A stretch of DNA of 6,444 nucleotides from Candidatus Sulfotelmatobacter sp. (GTDB lineage Bacteria; Acidobacteriota; Terriglobia; Terriglobales; Acidobacteriaceae). Shown piece after piece: positions 1-6,444 of this stretch; positions within the stretch are counted from its first letter, which is position 1, and each line of letters begins with the position of its first letter. The notes under the pieces were generated by a model, which saw nothing but the letters and a program-made list of their open reading frames with translations, was not told the origin of the DNA and ran no database searches. The stretch spans positions 1-6,444 of the forward strand of contig JASIKQ010000264.1 in assembly GCA_030049565.1 (NCBI GenBank), given 5' to 3'. The position numbers were made by a program, and so were the translations under genes.

Positions 1-1920
1 GCTTTGAATACCCGCATGGGCGACGACCATTTTCATTTCACCTCGATGGATTTCATTCCCGGCCTGCAAGACGTAAAGGGCATTTCTCTGGGCCAATGGA
101 CCCCCATTTACACCCTGTCCGGGCCGATCCGCAAAGGGAAGATGTGGTTTATCGATTCCCTCAACGGCGAGTACGACAACAACGTTTTTCAGAACCTGCC
201 CTCCGGAGCCGACACCGACCACGTGTGGCGGGTAGACAACCTCGCCAAACTTCAATCCAACCTGACCACTCGCAATATCGTCACACTCAGCTTTCTCTCC
301 AACTACTACCACGATGAATACGACGGCCTGTCTCTGATTCAGCCGCAGGCAACCACTCCCACCGATTCCGAGACCGGCTATTTCGGCTCGGCCAAGGACC
401 AGTACTATTTTCGCAGCGGCGCGCTGCTTGAAACCGGATTGGGAGTAAGCCAATACACGGTTGCGCTCGCTCCCCAGGGAAACGGCCCTTACATCGAGCT
501 TTCGCCGACAGCAACGGGAACTCAAGGAGCGGCGGGCAATTACTATCTGCACCAAGACACGCTCGCCCGCAGAGTGCAGGGCATCTCAAATCTTTTTCTT
601 CCTCCGCATCAATGGCATGGACGCCACGACTTCAAAGTTGGAGTCGATCTCGACCGCCTGAATTACAATGCGCAGTTCCTGCGCCAGCCAATCTCGTTCT
701 TGCAGGTGGGCTACCCGTTGCCCGGGCAAACGGCGCAACCTTGCCCAACGAACGGGAATGGCGTTCCGGTTGTGCCCGAGCCGACCTGTGCGCGGTATTC
801 GGTGTTCTCCGGAGGAACCGAGAACACAATCTTCAATACCGAGGCCAGCGCCTACGTGGAAGATCGCTGGCTAGCCACGAACCGCCTGTTGATTGAACCC
901 GGCTTGCGTTTTGATGAGGATCAGATCGTCCGCAGGCCATTAATTTCGCCGCGTCTGGCTGGAACTTACGTGCTTGATGATGAAGGCAATACGAAGCTGT
1001 CGGCGGGAATCGGAATCATCTACGACGCCACTCCTCTGGGCTTCATCCATCAGCCGTTGGAGGGGCAACGTATCGATTATTTTTTCAACCCGAGCGGCTG
1101 CCCGCAACAGGCAAACGGCAGCACGGTGAATTGCGGAACGTCAGTCCCAACCCAGCCGCCGCCCATACCAATCCTCACCACGTTTGCTATCAACCTCAAT
1201 AACCTCTCTGCCCCGCGCTATGTGAACTGGAGCCTGGGCCTGGAAAAAAAACTGCCATACGCCATTTTTCTCAAACTCGAATTTCTTGAGAAACGCGGCT
1301 CACGCGGCTTTGCCTATAACACCCTCAAGGGCGCGGTCGATGGCACATTTTTGCTTGGCAATGGCCGCGATGATCGCTACGATGCCTTTCAAATCAGCGC
1401 CCGCCATCGCTTCCGCCAGTATTACGAAATCTTCGGTGCATACACCCGTTCTCGCGCGCACACCAACGAAGCATTCGATTTCAGTCTCGATATCCCTTTG
1501 CTGAGCTATCAACTCCCCGGCCCTTATCCGTGGGACACTCCCAATCGCTTGGTCGGCTGGGGCATCTTGCCTTTCTTCAGCTTGCCCATTATCCACAAAT
1601 TTGACGTCGTCTACTCCGCCGAAGCCCGCACCGGCATACCTTTCCTGGCGACCACCAACCAAGGAGAGATTGCTCCCGGCTACCCTCCCGGAACTTTCCG
1701 CCTGCCCATGTACTACACCATTAATCTCCAGTTGGAGAAGCGTTTCCATGCCTTCGGCCGGTCTTGGGCGCTGCGCGGAGGCTTCGACAACGTTACCAAC
1801 CACGCCAACCCTTATCTTGCTAACGGAATCATTGATCCCGCACACCCACTGCCAACCTTCATCGATGCCAATGGCCGCGCCCTCACCGGCCGCATCCGCT
1901 TTCTGGGCAAGGACAAGTGA
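1..1920 (+). CDS. TonB-dependent outer-membrane receptor, Oar-like, C-terminal beta-barrel part (5' truncated)
   Basis: The reading frame is open from the first base, so the gene begins upstream; 639 residues are visible before the TGA stop. Family knowledge: such receptors take up large or scarce substrates across the outer membrane using TonB/ExbBD energy. The visible part is all barrel: alternating polar/aromatic strands with long Gly/Asn/Pro-rich loops. Examples are YVEDRW with LLIEPGLRFDED (residues about 285-306), the ISPRLAGTYVL strand (about 315) and the closing strands LRGGFDNVTNHANPY and TGRIRFLG near the C-terminus. The plug, TonB box, any carboxypeptidase-like N-terminal domain and the signal peptide are not in the window. 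Two cysteine pairs (C248/C263 and C367/C378) sit in polar loops and could form disulfides outside the cell. The substrate cannot be predicted. The last residues are GKDK rather than a terminal aromatic, with the nearest Phe five residues from the end. The family call is firm; the Oar-like subclass is less certain. Confidence 0.9.
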   Translation, partial: ALNTRMGDDHFHFTSMDFIPGLQDVKGISLGQWTPIYTLSGPIRKGKMWFIDSLNGEYDNNVFQNLPSGADTDHVWRVDNLAKLQSNLTTRNIVTLSFLSNYYHDEYDGLSLIQPQATTPTDSETGYFGSAKDQYYFRSGALLETGLGVSQYTVALAPQGNGPYIELSPTATGTQGAAGNYYLHQDTLARRVQGISNLFLPPHQWHGRHDFKVGVDLDRLNYNAQFLRQPISFLQVGYPLPGQTAQPCPTNGNGVPVVPEPTCARYSVFSGGTENTIFNTEASAYVEDRWLATNRLLIEPGLRFDEDQIVRRPLISPRLAGTYVLDDEGNTKLSAGIGIIYDATPLGFIHQPLEGQRIDYFFNPSGCPQQANGSTVNCGTSVPTQPPPIPILTTFAINLNNLSAPRYVNWSLGLEKKLPYAIFLKLEFLEKRGSRGFAYNTLKGAVDGTFLLGNGRDDRYDAFQISARHRFRQYYEIFGAYTRSRAHTNEAFDFSLDIPLLSYQLPGPYPWDTPNRLVGWGILPFFSLPIIHKFDVVYSAEARTGIPFLATTNQGEIAPGYPPGTFRLPMYYTINLQLEKRFHAFGRSWALRGGFDNVTNHANPYLANGIIDPAHPLPTFIDANGRALTGRIRFLGKDK

Positions 1921-1968
1921 GCGGAGCAGTCGAAGTGCAACTACTTTCCTTCCCATTTCACTCAGATT

Positions 1969-2016
1969 CCCTTGGTAACCCTTTCGTACACTCCCTTTCG
2001 GTAACCCTTGGTAACC
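1969..2016. repeat. Imperfect tandem array of about 12-bp units, consensus CCCTT(TC)GGTAA
   Basis: Four units start at 1969, 1979, 1993 and 2005, so spacings are 10, 14 and 12 bp. The first and last contain an identical 12-mer, CCCTTGGTAACC (1969-1980 and 2005-2016). The third is CCCTTTCGGTAACC (1993-2006), the same with a two-base insertion. The second, CCCTTTCGTACAC, is degenerate. GGTAACC occurs three times, at 1974, 2000 and 2010. The array lies in the spacer about 50 bp past the receptor stop and 200 bp before the TPR gene. It could be a cluster of protein-binding direct repeats spaced about one helical turn apart, or just slippage. Function is unknown. Confidence 0.5.
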
Positions 2017-2060
2017 ATGCGCTCTGTCGCGCCCAGCCGTACAATTGCCCTTGTCCGACC

Positions 2061-2086
2061 GGCCAATTCCGTAGCGGAGATTGGTC
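2061..2086. other. Stem-loop in the spacer upstream of the TPR gene
   Basis: GGCCAATTCCG (2061-2071) pairs with CGGAGATTGGTC (2075-2086). The stem has 11 pairs, including one G-U pair, one bulged G at 2079 and a 3-base loop TAG. No run of T follows on the + strand (ATGCCAGGCTCC comes next), so it is not a classical intrinsic terminator. It may be a stem in the 5' leader of the TPR transcript, a processing signal for the receptor mRNA, or chance. The pairing is seen directly; the role is not. Confidence 0.4.
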
Positions 2087-2201
2087 ATGCCAGGCTCCCG
2101 GAGCAATACTTTTCGGGCGCGCGTTTTCGGCGCAGATTCAGGACATAAGTTAGGCGATAAAGCCGCTTTTGTGTAAACAGGTTTCTCGGCAACCAGGCTC
2201 T

Positions 2202-2205
2202 GGAG
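2202..2205 (+). promoter_or_regulatory. Shine-Dalgarno of the TPR gene
   Basis: GGAG lies 10 bases before the ATG at 2216. The spacing is slightly long but usable, and no other in-frame start nearby has a better site. It supports ATG 2216 as the start. No clear -35/-10 promoter could be assigned in the spacer upstream. Confidence 0.6.
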
Positions 2206-2215
2206 TCGGTTCTCT

Positions 2216-5200
2216 ATGGCGTTCGGTTTCGGGTTCAACAAGCAAAAGACTCTCAGCGCTGCGGAGAAGTACGTCCAGCAGGGCAAGATACAAAACGCCA
2301 TCGCTGAGTACGAAAAAGTTCTTAAGGCTGATGCCAAGGATCTCACGGTCACCAACACCATTGGCGACCTCTACTCGCGCCTCGGCGAACCCGACAAAGC
2401 CACCGAGTGCTTCAAAACTGTGGGCGATGCCTATGCCACGCAAGGCTTCACGGTCAAGGCCATCGCCATGTACAAGAAGATCACCAAGCTCAAGCCCTCG
2501 CTTGAGAGCTCGCTGAAGCTGGCCGAACTCTACACCCAGCAGGGCCTGTTCAACGACGCCCGCGCCCAGTACCTGCAAGTTGCCGAAGAATTCTTGAAGG
2601 CGAACGAGTTGGAGAATGCCGTCCGCATCTTCCAGAAGATTCTGGAGATGGATCCGGAAAACACCAACATGCGCATTCGCCTGGCGGAAGTGTACGTCCG
2701 GCTGAACAAGAAAAATGACGCCTGGCAGATCTTCTCCGCGGTTGCCGAAACCTTGCGTTCCAAAGGCTCGCTGGATGCGGCGGAAGAAGTTCTCAAGCGC
2801 ATGTTGACGCTCGATCCCGGCAACAGCTACGCGTTGCTCATGCAGGGCCGCAATCTGGTAGAAGCCGGAGACGCCGAAGCCGCAGTTGGAATATTCGAAA
2901 AAGTTTCCGATCTCGATTCCAACCCCGATGGCCTGCGCGACCTGCTCAAAGCCTATCTGATGACCGGCCGGCTTTCCGACGCAGGAACTCTAGCCGGGAA
3001 GTTGCTGGCGGTTCACAACGACCTCGCCTCCATCTCGACTTTTGTCGACGCGCTCATGCAGGCCGGGCAGTACGAGAACGCCCTCCAGGTCTATGACCAG
3101 CACGCCGAGCGCCTACTGGCCGAAGATTCCCAAAAAGTTCTGAAGAATCTGCATTCGGCTATTGGGCACGTACGCGACAATCCAGCGTGTTTGGAGAAGC
3201 TGCTCGATCTTTTCCAAAAGGCCGGCGAGACCACGCATCTGACCGAAGTGATCGAATTGCTGGCGCACGCTTCCGTGCAAGCGGGCGATCTCATTCGCGC
3301 GCGCGACCTTTATCAGCGCCTCGCCACCATGGAGCCGGGCAACCCCCTGCACCTGAGCAATTACCAGCAGGTGGTCAGCCAGCTCGGCGGAGCTTCCGCC
3401 TCAGGCCTGATCACCGCCGAAGAGGCCGCCGTCATCGTCGACGAACTGGAAGCCACGTCGCCTGCGATTCACCAACATTATTCCGACGCTGTCGCTCTCG
3501 CGGTTCGCTCCGCTCTGACCGACGCCGAACTTTTCATCTCCTACAACATGCCCGCGAAGGCTCTGGGCCCGTTGATGGCCGCGCTTCCCCAGGCGCCTAC
3601 CGACCTGCGCTTGAACCAGCGCCTGGCTGCGCTGCACACTCGCGGCTCGCGTTTCGCCGAAGCCGGAGTCTGCTGCCGCACTTTGCAGAAGATATACTCC
3701 GAAGCGGAATACCCCGACGAAGCTACCCGCTACGGTGACCTCGCCGCCCGCTATGAAGAACGTGCGGCCGCCGGGGAAATCGCGCCTGTAGTTGCGCCTT
3801 CCACCATTGAACCTGCTTCGCCAGACATTGCTTCTCCCTGGCCCGCAGCTCAACCTTCGGAAGAAGGCGAATTTGCCGTGGTCAGTGATGCTGGCGATTC
3901 TCAGGAAATCACGGAAGAGAGCGCAGAAGAAGCGCACGCGGACGTGTCCGCTGCTGAGACCGAGGCCGCGCCTGCAGAGATCGATCTCTCTTCCGAGTGG
4001 GATGAAGCCATTACCATCGAGGCGGACGAGTCGCCCGCGGAAGTTGCAGAAACCGAAAGCGCGGAGCGCGGCCCTGTCGCATCGCATGCGCCGGGCAAAT
4101 CCGCCCGCCCAGCCGCGAAGAAGCACGATCAAGAAAAAGCCGCGGAGACCGTCGAAGAACTCCGTTTCTATCTCGAGCATGGCATGCCCGAGCAGGCGGG
4201 GGCTGCGTTCGAGAAACTACAGTCGATCACCGACGATGAGGCCATTCTCGCAGAGCTTCGCGCCGAGATCGAAGCGGCTTCCGAGCAGCCTTCGGCCGTG
4301 GAAGAAGTCACAGCCGTCGAATCGATCTCGGAATTCACTGCCGACGAACCGTCCGTCGAGCCAGTCGAAGAAGCTCCCGCGTCCGAGCACGTGGCTGACG
4401 CCATTTCTGCGCCCGAGGCTCCAGTCAGTGAAACCGCCCCAGAGAACGAGCCCGCCGCCCTCGAAGTGGCCGCGGCCGAGCCCGCAAAATCGCCCGGAGC
4501 CCTTCAAGAATTCGTCGCCGATCTCGAATCTTCCCTGGGCGATAAGTTTCTGGGCGGAACGCGCGAAGCTGAAACTCCAGCTGCGCCTGCCTTCGGGCAG
4601 GATGCCGCAGCGACCCACACGGCCGAATCTCAACCCGTGGCCGAAGCGGAACCGGTTTCATCGGACGCAAACAAGAGTCCCGTCATGGGTGAGTTTGTCG
4701 CCGATCTGGAAGCCTCACTGGGGGATGACTTCCTTAAAGGGGCTCCAGTCGCGGCAGCTCAGCCTGCGCCGCCAACGCACATCCCGGCCGGACCCGCGCA
4801 GCCTCGCCCCGTCCCGGCGGCGCCAGCCAGTGCTCCTGCGGCAGCTGTTGCGGCCGCGGCATCGTCCGGCGCCAGCGCCATTTCGTCGCACGCCGTTGCC
4901 GCTTCCCAGGCGCAAGCTGTCGCCATGACCAGCGCCCCCGCAGCCGAATCTGCAACCCTGGTCGAAAAGGCTGGCGTCGATCTCGCCGAAATGTTCGGCG
5001 AGCTGAAAGAGGATCTCGAAGCCGGGGCTGCTACCGCCCAGGAAGATCCCGAAACCCACTACAATCTCGGCATCGCCTTCCGCGAAATGGGCCTGCTGGA
5101 TGAGGCGATCGGCGAGTTGCAGAAAACCTGCCAGGCAGTCGATCGCGGACATCCTTTCCCGCAAGTTATGCAGACTTACACTTGGCTCGCCCAGTGCTTC

Positions 5201-5422
5201 CTCGATAAAGGCGTTCCCGAGGCCGCCATTCGCTGGTATGACAAGGCTCTTACCGCCCCCGGGGTCGATGAGGAAACCCGCACCGCGCTGCACTACGAAC
5301 TGGCCTCCGCCTACGAACATGCCGGCGACAAACCCTCCGCGCTCAAGCACTTCATGGAGGTTTACGGCCGCAACATCGATTATCGCGACGTGGCCGAGCG
5401 CATCAAGCCCTTGAAGTCGTAA
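2216..5422 (+). CDS. Large tetratricopeptide-repeat scaffold protein with low-complexity linker
   Basis: The protein has 1068 residues, an ATG start and a TAA stop. There is no signal peptide or membrane segment (N-terminus MAFGFGFNKQKTLSAAEKY), so it is probably cytoplasmic. Residues about 13-240 form clear TPRs, for example NAIAEYEKVLKADAKD, NAVRIFQKILEMDPEN and AEEVLKRMLTLDPGN; weaker helical repeats continue to about 515. Residues about 520-640 are an acidic Ala/Glu/Pro linker. A small helical module (643-688, starting AETVEELRFYLEHGM) follows, then more acidic linker carrying two copies of EFVADLExSLGDxFL (from 765 and 826). An Ala/Pro-rich stretch covers about 843-918. VDLAEMFGELKEDLEAG (921-937) leads into C-terminal TPRs (945-1050, starting PETHYNLGIAFREMGLLDEA), and the protein ends NIDYRDVAERIKPLKS. 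TPR arrays bind other proteins, so a scaffold or assembly role is likely, but the partner is unknown. Similar tails occur in large TPR proteins of acidobacteria and myxobacteria (from memory, not checked). It heads a probable cluster with the next two genes. Confidence 0.95.
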   Translation: MAFGFGFNKQKTLSAAEKYVQQGKIQNAIAEYEKVLKADAKDLTVTNTIGDLYSRLGEPDKATECFKTVGDAYATQGFTVKAIAMYKKITKLKPSLESSLKLAELYTQQGLFNDARAQYLQVAEEFLKANELENAVRIFQKILEMDPENTNMRIRLAEVYVRLNKKNDAWQIFSAVAETLRSKGSLDAAEEVLKRMLTLDPGNSYALLMQGRNLVEAGDAEAAVGIFEKVSDLDSNPDGLRDLLKAYLMTGRLSDAGTLAGKLLAVHNDLASISTFVDALMQAGQYENALQVYDQHAERLLAEDSQKVLKNLHSAIGHVRDNPACLEKLLDLFQKAGETTHLTEVIELLAHASVQAGDLIRARDLYQRLATMEPGNPLHLSNYQQVVSQLGGASASGLITAEEAAVIVDELEATSPAIHQHYSDAVALAVRSALTDAELFISYNMPAKALGPLMAALPQAPTDLRLNQRLAALHTRGSRFAEAGVCCRTLQKIYSEAEYPDEATRYGDLAARYEERAAAGEIAPVVAPSTIEPASPDIASPWPAAQPSEEGEFAVVSDAGDSQEITEESAEEAHADVSAAETEAAPAEIDLSSEWDEAITIEADESPAEVAETESAERGPVASHAPGKSARPAAKKHDQEKAAETVEELRFYLEHGMPEQAGAAFEKLQSITDDEAILAELRAEIEAASEQPSAVEEVTAVESISEFTADEPSVEPVEEAPASEHVADAISAPEAPVSETAPENEPAALEVAAAEPAKSPGALQEFVADLESSLGDKFLGGTREAETPAAPAFGQDAAATHTAESQPVAEAEPVSSDANKSPVMGEFVADLEASLGDDFLKGAPVAAAQPAPPTHIPAGPAQPRPVPAAPASAPAAAVAAAASSGASAISSHAVAASQAQAVAMTSAPAAESATLVEKAGVDLAEMFGELKEDLEAGAATAQEDPETHYNLGIAFREMGLLDEAIGELQKTCQAVDRGHPFPQVMQTYTWLAQCFLDKGVPEAAIRWYDKALTAPGVDEETRTALHYELASAYEHAGDKPSALKHFMEVYGRNIDYRDVAERIKPLKS
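4487..4741 (+). repeat. Duplicated short motif EFVADLExSLGDxFL in the TPR linker
   Basis: Copy 1 is residues 758-781 of the TPR protein (4487-4558) and copy 2 is residues 820-842 (4673-4741). Both begin with Lys-Ser-Pro and share EFVADLE-SLGD-FL, with about 61 residues between equivalent positions. The flanking linker is low-complexity and not conserved between copies. Many codons for identical residues differ (TTC/TTT, CTC/CTG, GGC/GGG), so the amino-acid motif, not the DNA, appears to be kept. It looks like a short amphipathic helix serving as a binding motif; this is inference. Confidence 0.75.
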
Positions 5423-5479
5423 AATACCCGGATGGGTTCTCGCCCGCACTGTCTTTTCCCGGATCACAGTGGATCGTTT

Positions 5480-5499
5480 CTCCGCCCACTAGAGCGGAG
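5480..5499 (+). promoter_or_regulatory. Hairpin overlapping the Shine-Dalgarno of the small membrane protein gene
   Basis: CTCCGC (5480-5485) pairs perfectly with GCGGAG (5494-5499) across an 8-base loop. The right arm contains GGAG (5496-5499), which lies 6 bases before the GTG at 5506 and is the best ribosome binding site for that gene. If the stem forms in the mRNA it would mask the site and lower initiation. The pairing is seen; a regulatory effect is inferred. The stem is short and could be chance, because an SD-like GGAG needs only a CTCC nearby to pair. Confidence 0.45.
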
Positions 5500-5505
5500 C
5501 ATGCG

Positions 5506-5880
5506 GTGAACACTGATCAGAAAACCTCCGTCGAGAATGGTGCCGATACCTCCGCTCGGCCGGACAACCCGCAGCCAAAGCGCAGCACGGCGCTTGACCC
5601 TAGTTCTTCGCACCTCGAGCCGCGCCAGATCAGTGCCATGCAATTCTGGCTGCACCGGATCTCCGTTTTTCTCTTTGTGTTGATCAGCGCCGTGGCCGGC
5701 GTTTTGCTGGTAATTTTGCCCTGGACGCCGCAATGGACCGATAACTACCTGTTGCTTACATTTCCCTGGCTGCGAACGATCGTCTCCAATGGTTTCGTCC
5801 GCGGCCTGTGCAGCGGCCTGGGCTTGCTCGATATCTGGATCGGCTTCTGGGAAGCGCTGCACTATCATGAAAATCCCTGA
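5506..5880 (+). CDS. Small Trp-rich membrane protein of unknown function
   Basis: The protein has 124 residues, a GTG start and a TGA stop. The start is supported by GGAG at 5496-5499, 6 bases upstream; the nearby ATG at 5501 is in another frame and meets a stop after two codons. Residues 1-45 are polar, Ser/Pro-rich and probably disordered and cytoplasmic. Residues about 47-73 (FWLHRISVFLFVLISAVAGV onwards) form a strong transmembrane helix. Residues 73-90 are a Trp/Pro-containing loop (LPWTPQWTDN), and 92-118 are a second, weaker hydrophobic stretch ending LDIWIGFWEALHYH, either a second helix or one lying on the membrane. Six tryptophans fall between residues 48 and 115. No enzymatic motif or known domain is recognised. 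It starts 83 bp after the TPR gene and ends 33 bp before the LOG gene, consistent with an operon. I believe similar proteins occur in acidobacteria, but this is from memory. Confidence 0.85.
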   Translation: MNTDQKTSVENGADTSARPDNPQPKRSTALDPSSSHLEPRQISAMQFWLHRISVFLFVLISAVAGVLLVILPWTPQWTDNYLLLTFPWLRTIVSNGFVRGLCSGLGLLDIWIGFWEALHYHENP

Positions 5881-5913
5881 CGCCATGATTGCCAGTTAAA
5901 CGTGAGTCAATCG

Positions 5914-6444
5914 ATGACCGATAAGTCCGACAAGCTCAAACCCGCGCCGCTTGCCTACGAGAATCAACCGTTTCTCAACAGCCCCGATGGGCGCATTCTC
6001 CGCATCCTCTCCGAATATCAGGAACCGCTGTCGCGTTTTCGCCGCGAGCAGATTCAGGACACGGTAGTTTTCTTTGGATCGGCGCGCTTTCAGGGAAGCA
6101 TCGCCGCCAAAGACCAGCTCACTACGCTCAAGAAAAACGGCGCCCAAGCATCGGCGGGTCAGGAACCAGATCTGAAGCTTGCCGAGGCTGCCGTCGACAT
6201 GGCCCGCTACTACGAGGACGCGCGGCGGCTGGCCTACCTCCTTACCGAATGGTCGATTCAAATCCCGGCCCGCCGCCGACGTTTCGTGGTCACCACCGGA
6301 GGCGGTCCCGGCATCATGGAAGCCGCCAACCTCGGCGCGTACGAAGCCGGAGGCAAAAGCATCGGGCTCAACATAAATCTGCCCTTCGAGCAATATCCCA
6401 ACCGCTACATCACACCCGCGCTCAACTTCGAGTTCCATTACTTT
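5914..6444 (+). CDS. LOG-family (TIGR00730-type) nucleotide phosphoribohydrolase, 3' truncated
   Basis: The frame is open from ATG 5914 to the window end (177 codons) with no stop, so the gene continues downstream. Family knowledge: LOG proteins hydrolyse the N-glycosidic bond of nucleoside monophosphates (cytokinin nucleotides, AMP and others), releasing base and ribose 5-phosphate; many were misnamed lysine decarboxylases. Visible are the Rossmann-like first strand TVVFFGSAR (residues 50-58), a helical insert with [18 protein letters not shown] (97-114), and the phosphate-binding loop [15 protein letters not shown] (125-139), followed by [12 protein letters not shown]. The catalytic PGGxGTxxE motif would lie just beyond the window, so activity cannot be judged. 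About 74 residues separate FGS from GGG, roughly twice that of short LOG proteins, marking the long form. GTG 5902 is in frame but lacks a ribosome site; ATG 5914 has a weak GTGAG upstream and is preferred. Substrate unknown. Confidence 0.92.
   Translation, partial: MTDKSDKLKPAPLAYENQPFLNSPDGRILRILSEYQEPLSRFRREQIQDTVVFFGSARFQGSIAAKDQLTTLKKNGAQASAGQEPDLKLAEAAVDMARYYEDARRLAYLLTEWSIQIPARRRRFVVTTGGGPGIMEAANLGAYEAGGKSIGLNINLPFEQYPNRYITPALNFEFHYF

Noticed and set aside
1917..2153. 78-codon + strand frame starting with GTG overlapping the receptor stop
   Set aside because: The GTGA overlap looks like translational coupling, but third positions lack the G/C bias of the neighbours, the frame runs through the tandem repeats, and the product resembles nothing. 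It is more likely non-coding spacer.
1300..2361. 353-codon open frame on the - strand spanning the receptor 3' end, the spacer and the TPR gene start
   Set aside because: Over most of its length it is antisense to two clear genes. Its protein shows no recognisable domain, and long antisense frames are common in GC-rich coding DNA.
3401..4180. 259-codon - strand frame antisense to the TPR gene
   Set aside because: Shadow frame: Gly/Arg/Phe-rich composition, no motif, and no ribosome site I could see.
3792..4928. 378-codon frame on the + strand inside the TPR gene linker
   Set aside because: It is the shifted frame of the Ala/Glu/Pro linker and gives an Arg/Pro/Ser-rich product with no domains, the usual artefact of high-GC low-complexity DNA.
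5426..5437. ACCC-GGAT-GGGT hairpin just after the TPR stop as a terminator
   Set aside because: The stem has only 4 pairs and is followed by TTCTCG rather than a T run, too weak to call.
4715..5467. 250-codon - strand frame antisense to the TPR C-terminal region
   Set aside because: It mirrors the well-supported C-terminal TPR coding sequence and has no recognisable domain.
5465..5476. GATCAC/GTGGATC near-palindrome in the gap before the membrane protein gene
   Set aside because: The arms leave a loop of about one base, which cannot fold as RNA, and the match is imperfect as a DNA operator.
5896..6438. 180-codon - strand frame antisense to the LOG gene
   Set aside because: The + strand frame carries unmistakable LOG motifs, so this is a shadow.

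Overview
The window reads as ordinary chromosomal DNA from a GC-rich Gram-negative bacterium, most likely an acidobacterium (Acidobacteriota, Terriglobia-like). This placement is inference. It rests on the style of the TonB-dependent receptor (a large Oar-like barrel with long polar loops), the Ala/Glu/Pro-rich tetratricopeptide (TPR) protein, and the long-form LOG protein beside a small Trp-rich membrane protein. No rRNA or other marker gene is present to prove it.

Layout, all genes on the + strand. (1) Positions 1-1920 hold the 3' part of an outer-membrane TonB-dependent receptor; its signal peptide, plug and TonB box lie upstream. (2) Positions 1921-2215 are a 295-bp spacer with no convincing gene. 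It holds a short imperfect tandem array (1969-2016), a compact stem-loop (2061-2086) and the ribosome binding site of the next gene. (3) Positions 2216-5422 encode a 1068-residue TPR scaffold: a long N-terminal TPR solenoid, a low-complexity acidic then Ala/Pro-rich linker with a twice-repeated short motif, and a C-terminal TPR block. (4) An 83-bp gap ends in a hairpin that overlaps the Shine-Dalgarno of the next gene. (5) Positions 5506-5880 encode a 124-residue membrane protein of unknown function, with a GTG start. (6) After 33 bp, a LOG-family (TIGR00730-type) nucleotide phosphoribohydrolase starts at 5914 and runs off the window end.

Genes 3 to 6 share a strand and are closely spaced, and the membrane protein and LOG genes are probably co-transcribed. 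The receptor is separated by the large spacer and is probably its own unit. How the TPR scaffold, the membrane protein and the LOG enzyme might work together cannot be read from the sequence. No mobile element, CRISPR array, tRNA or rRNA is visible. I see no strong case for a new system; the best leads are the repeated motif in the TPR linker, the uncharacterised membrane protein, and the two small non-coding structures.
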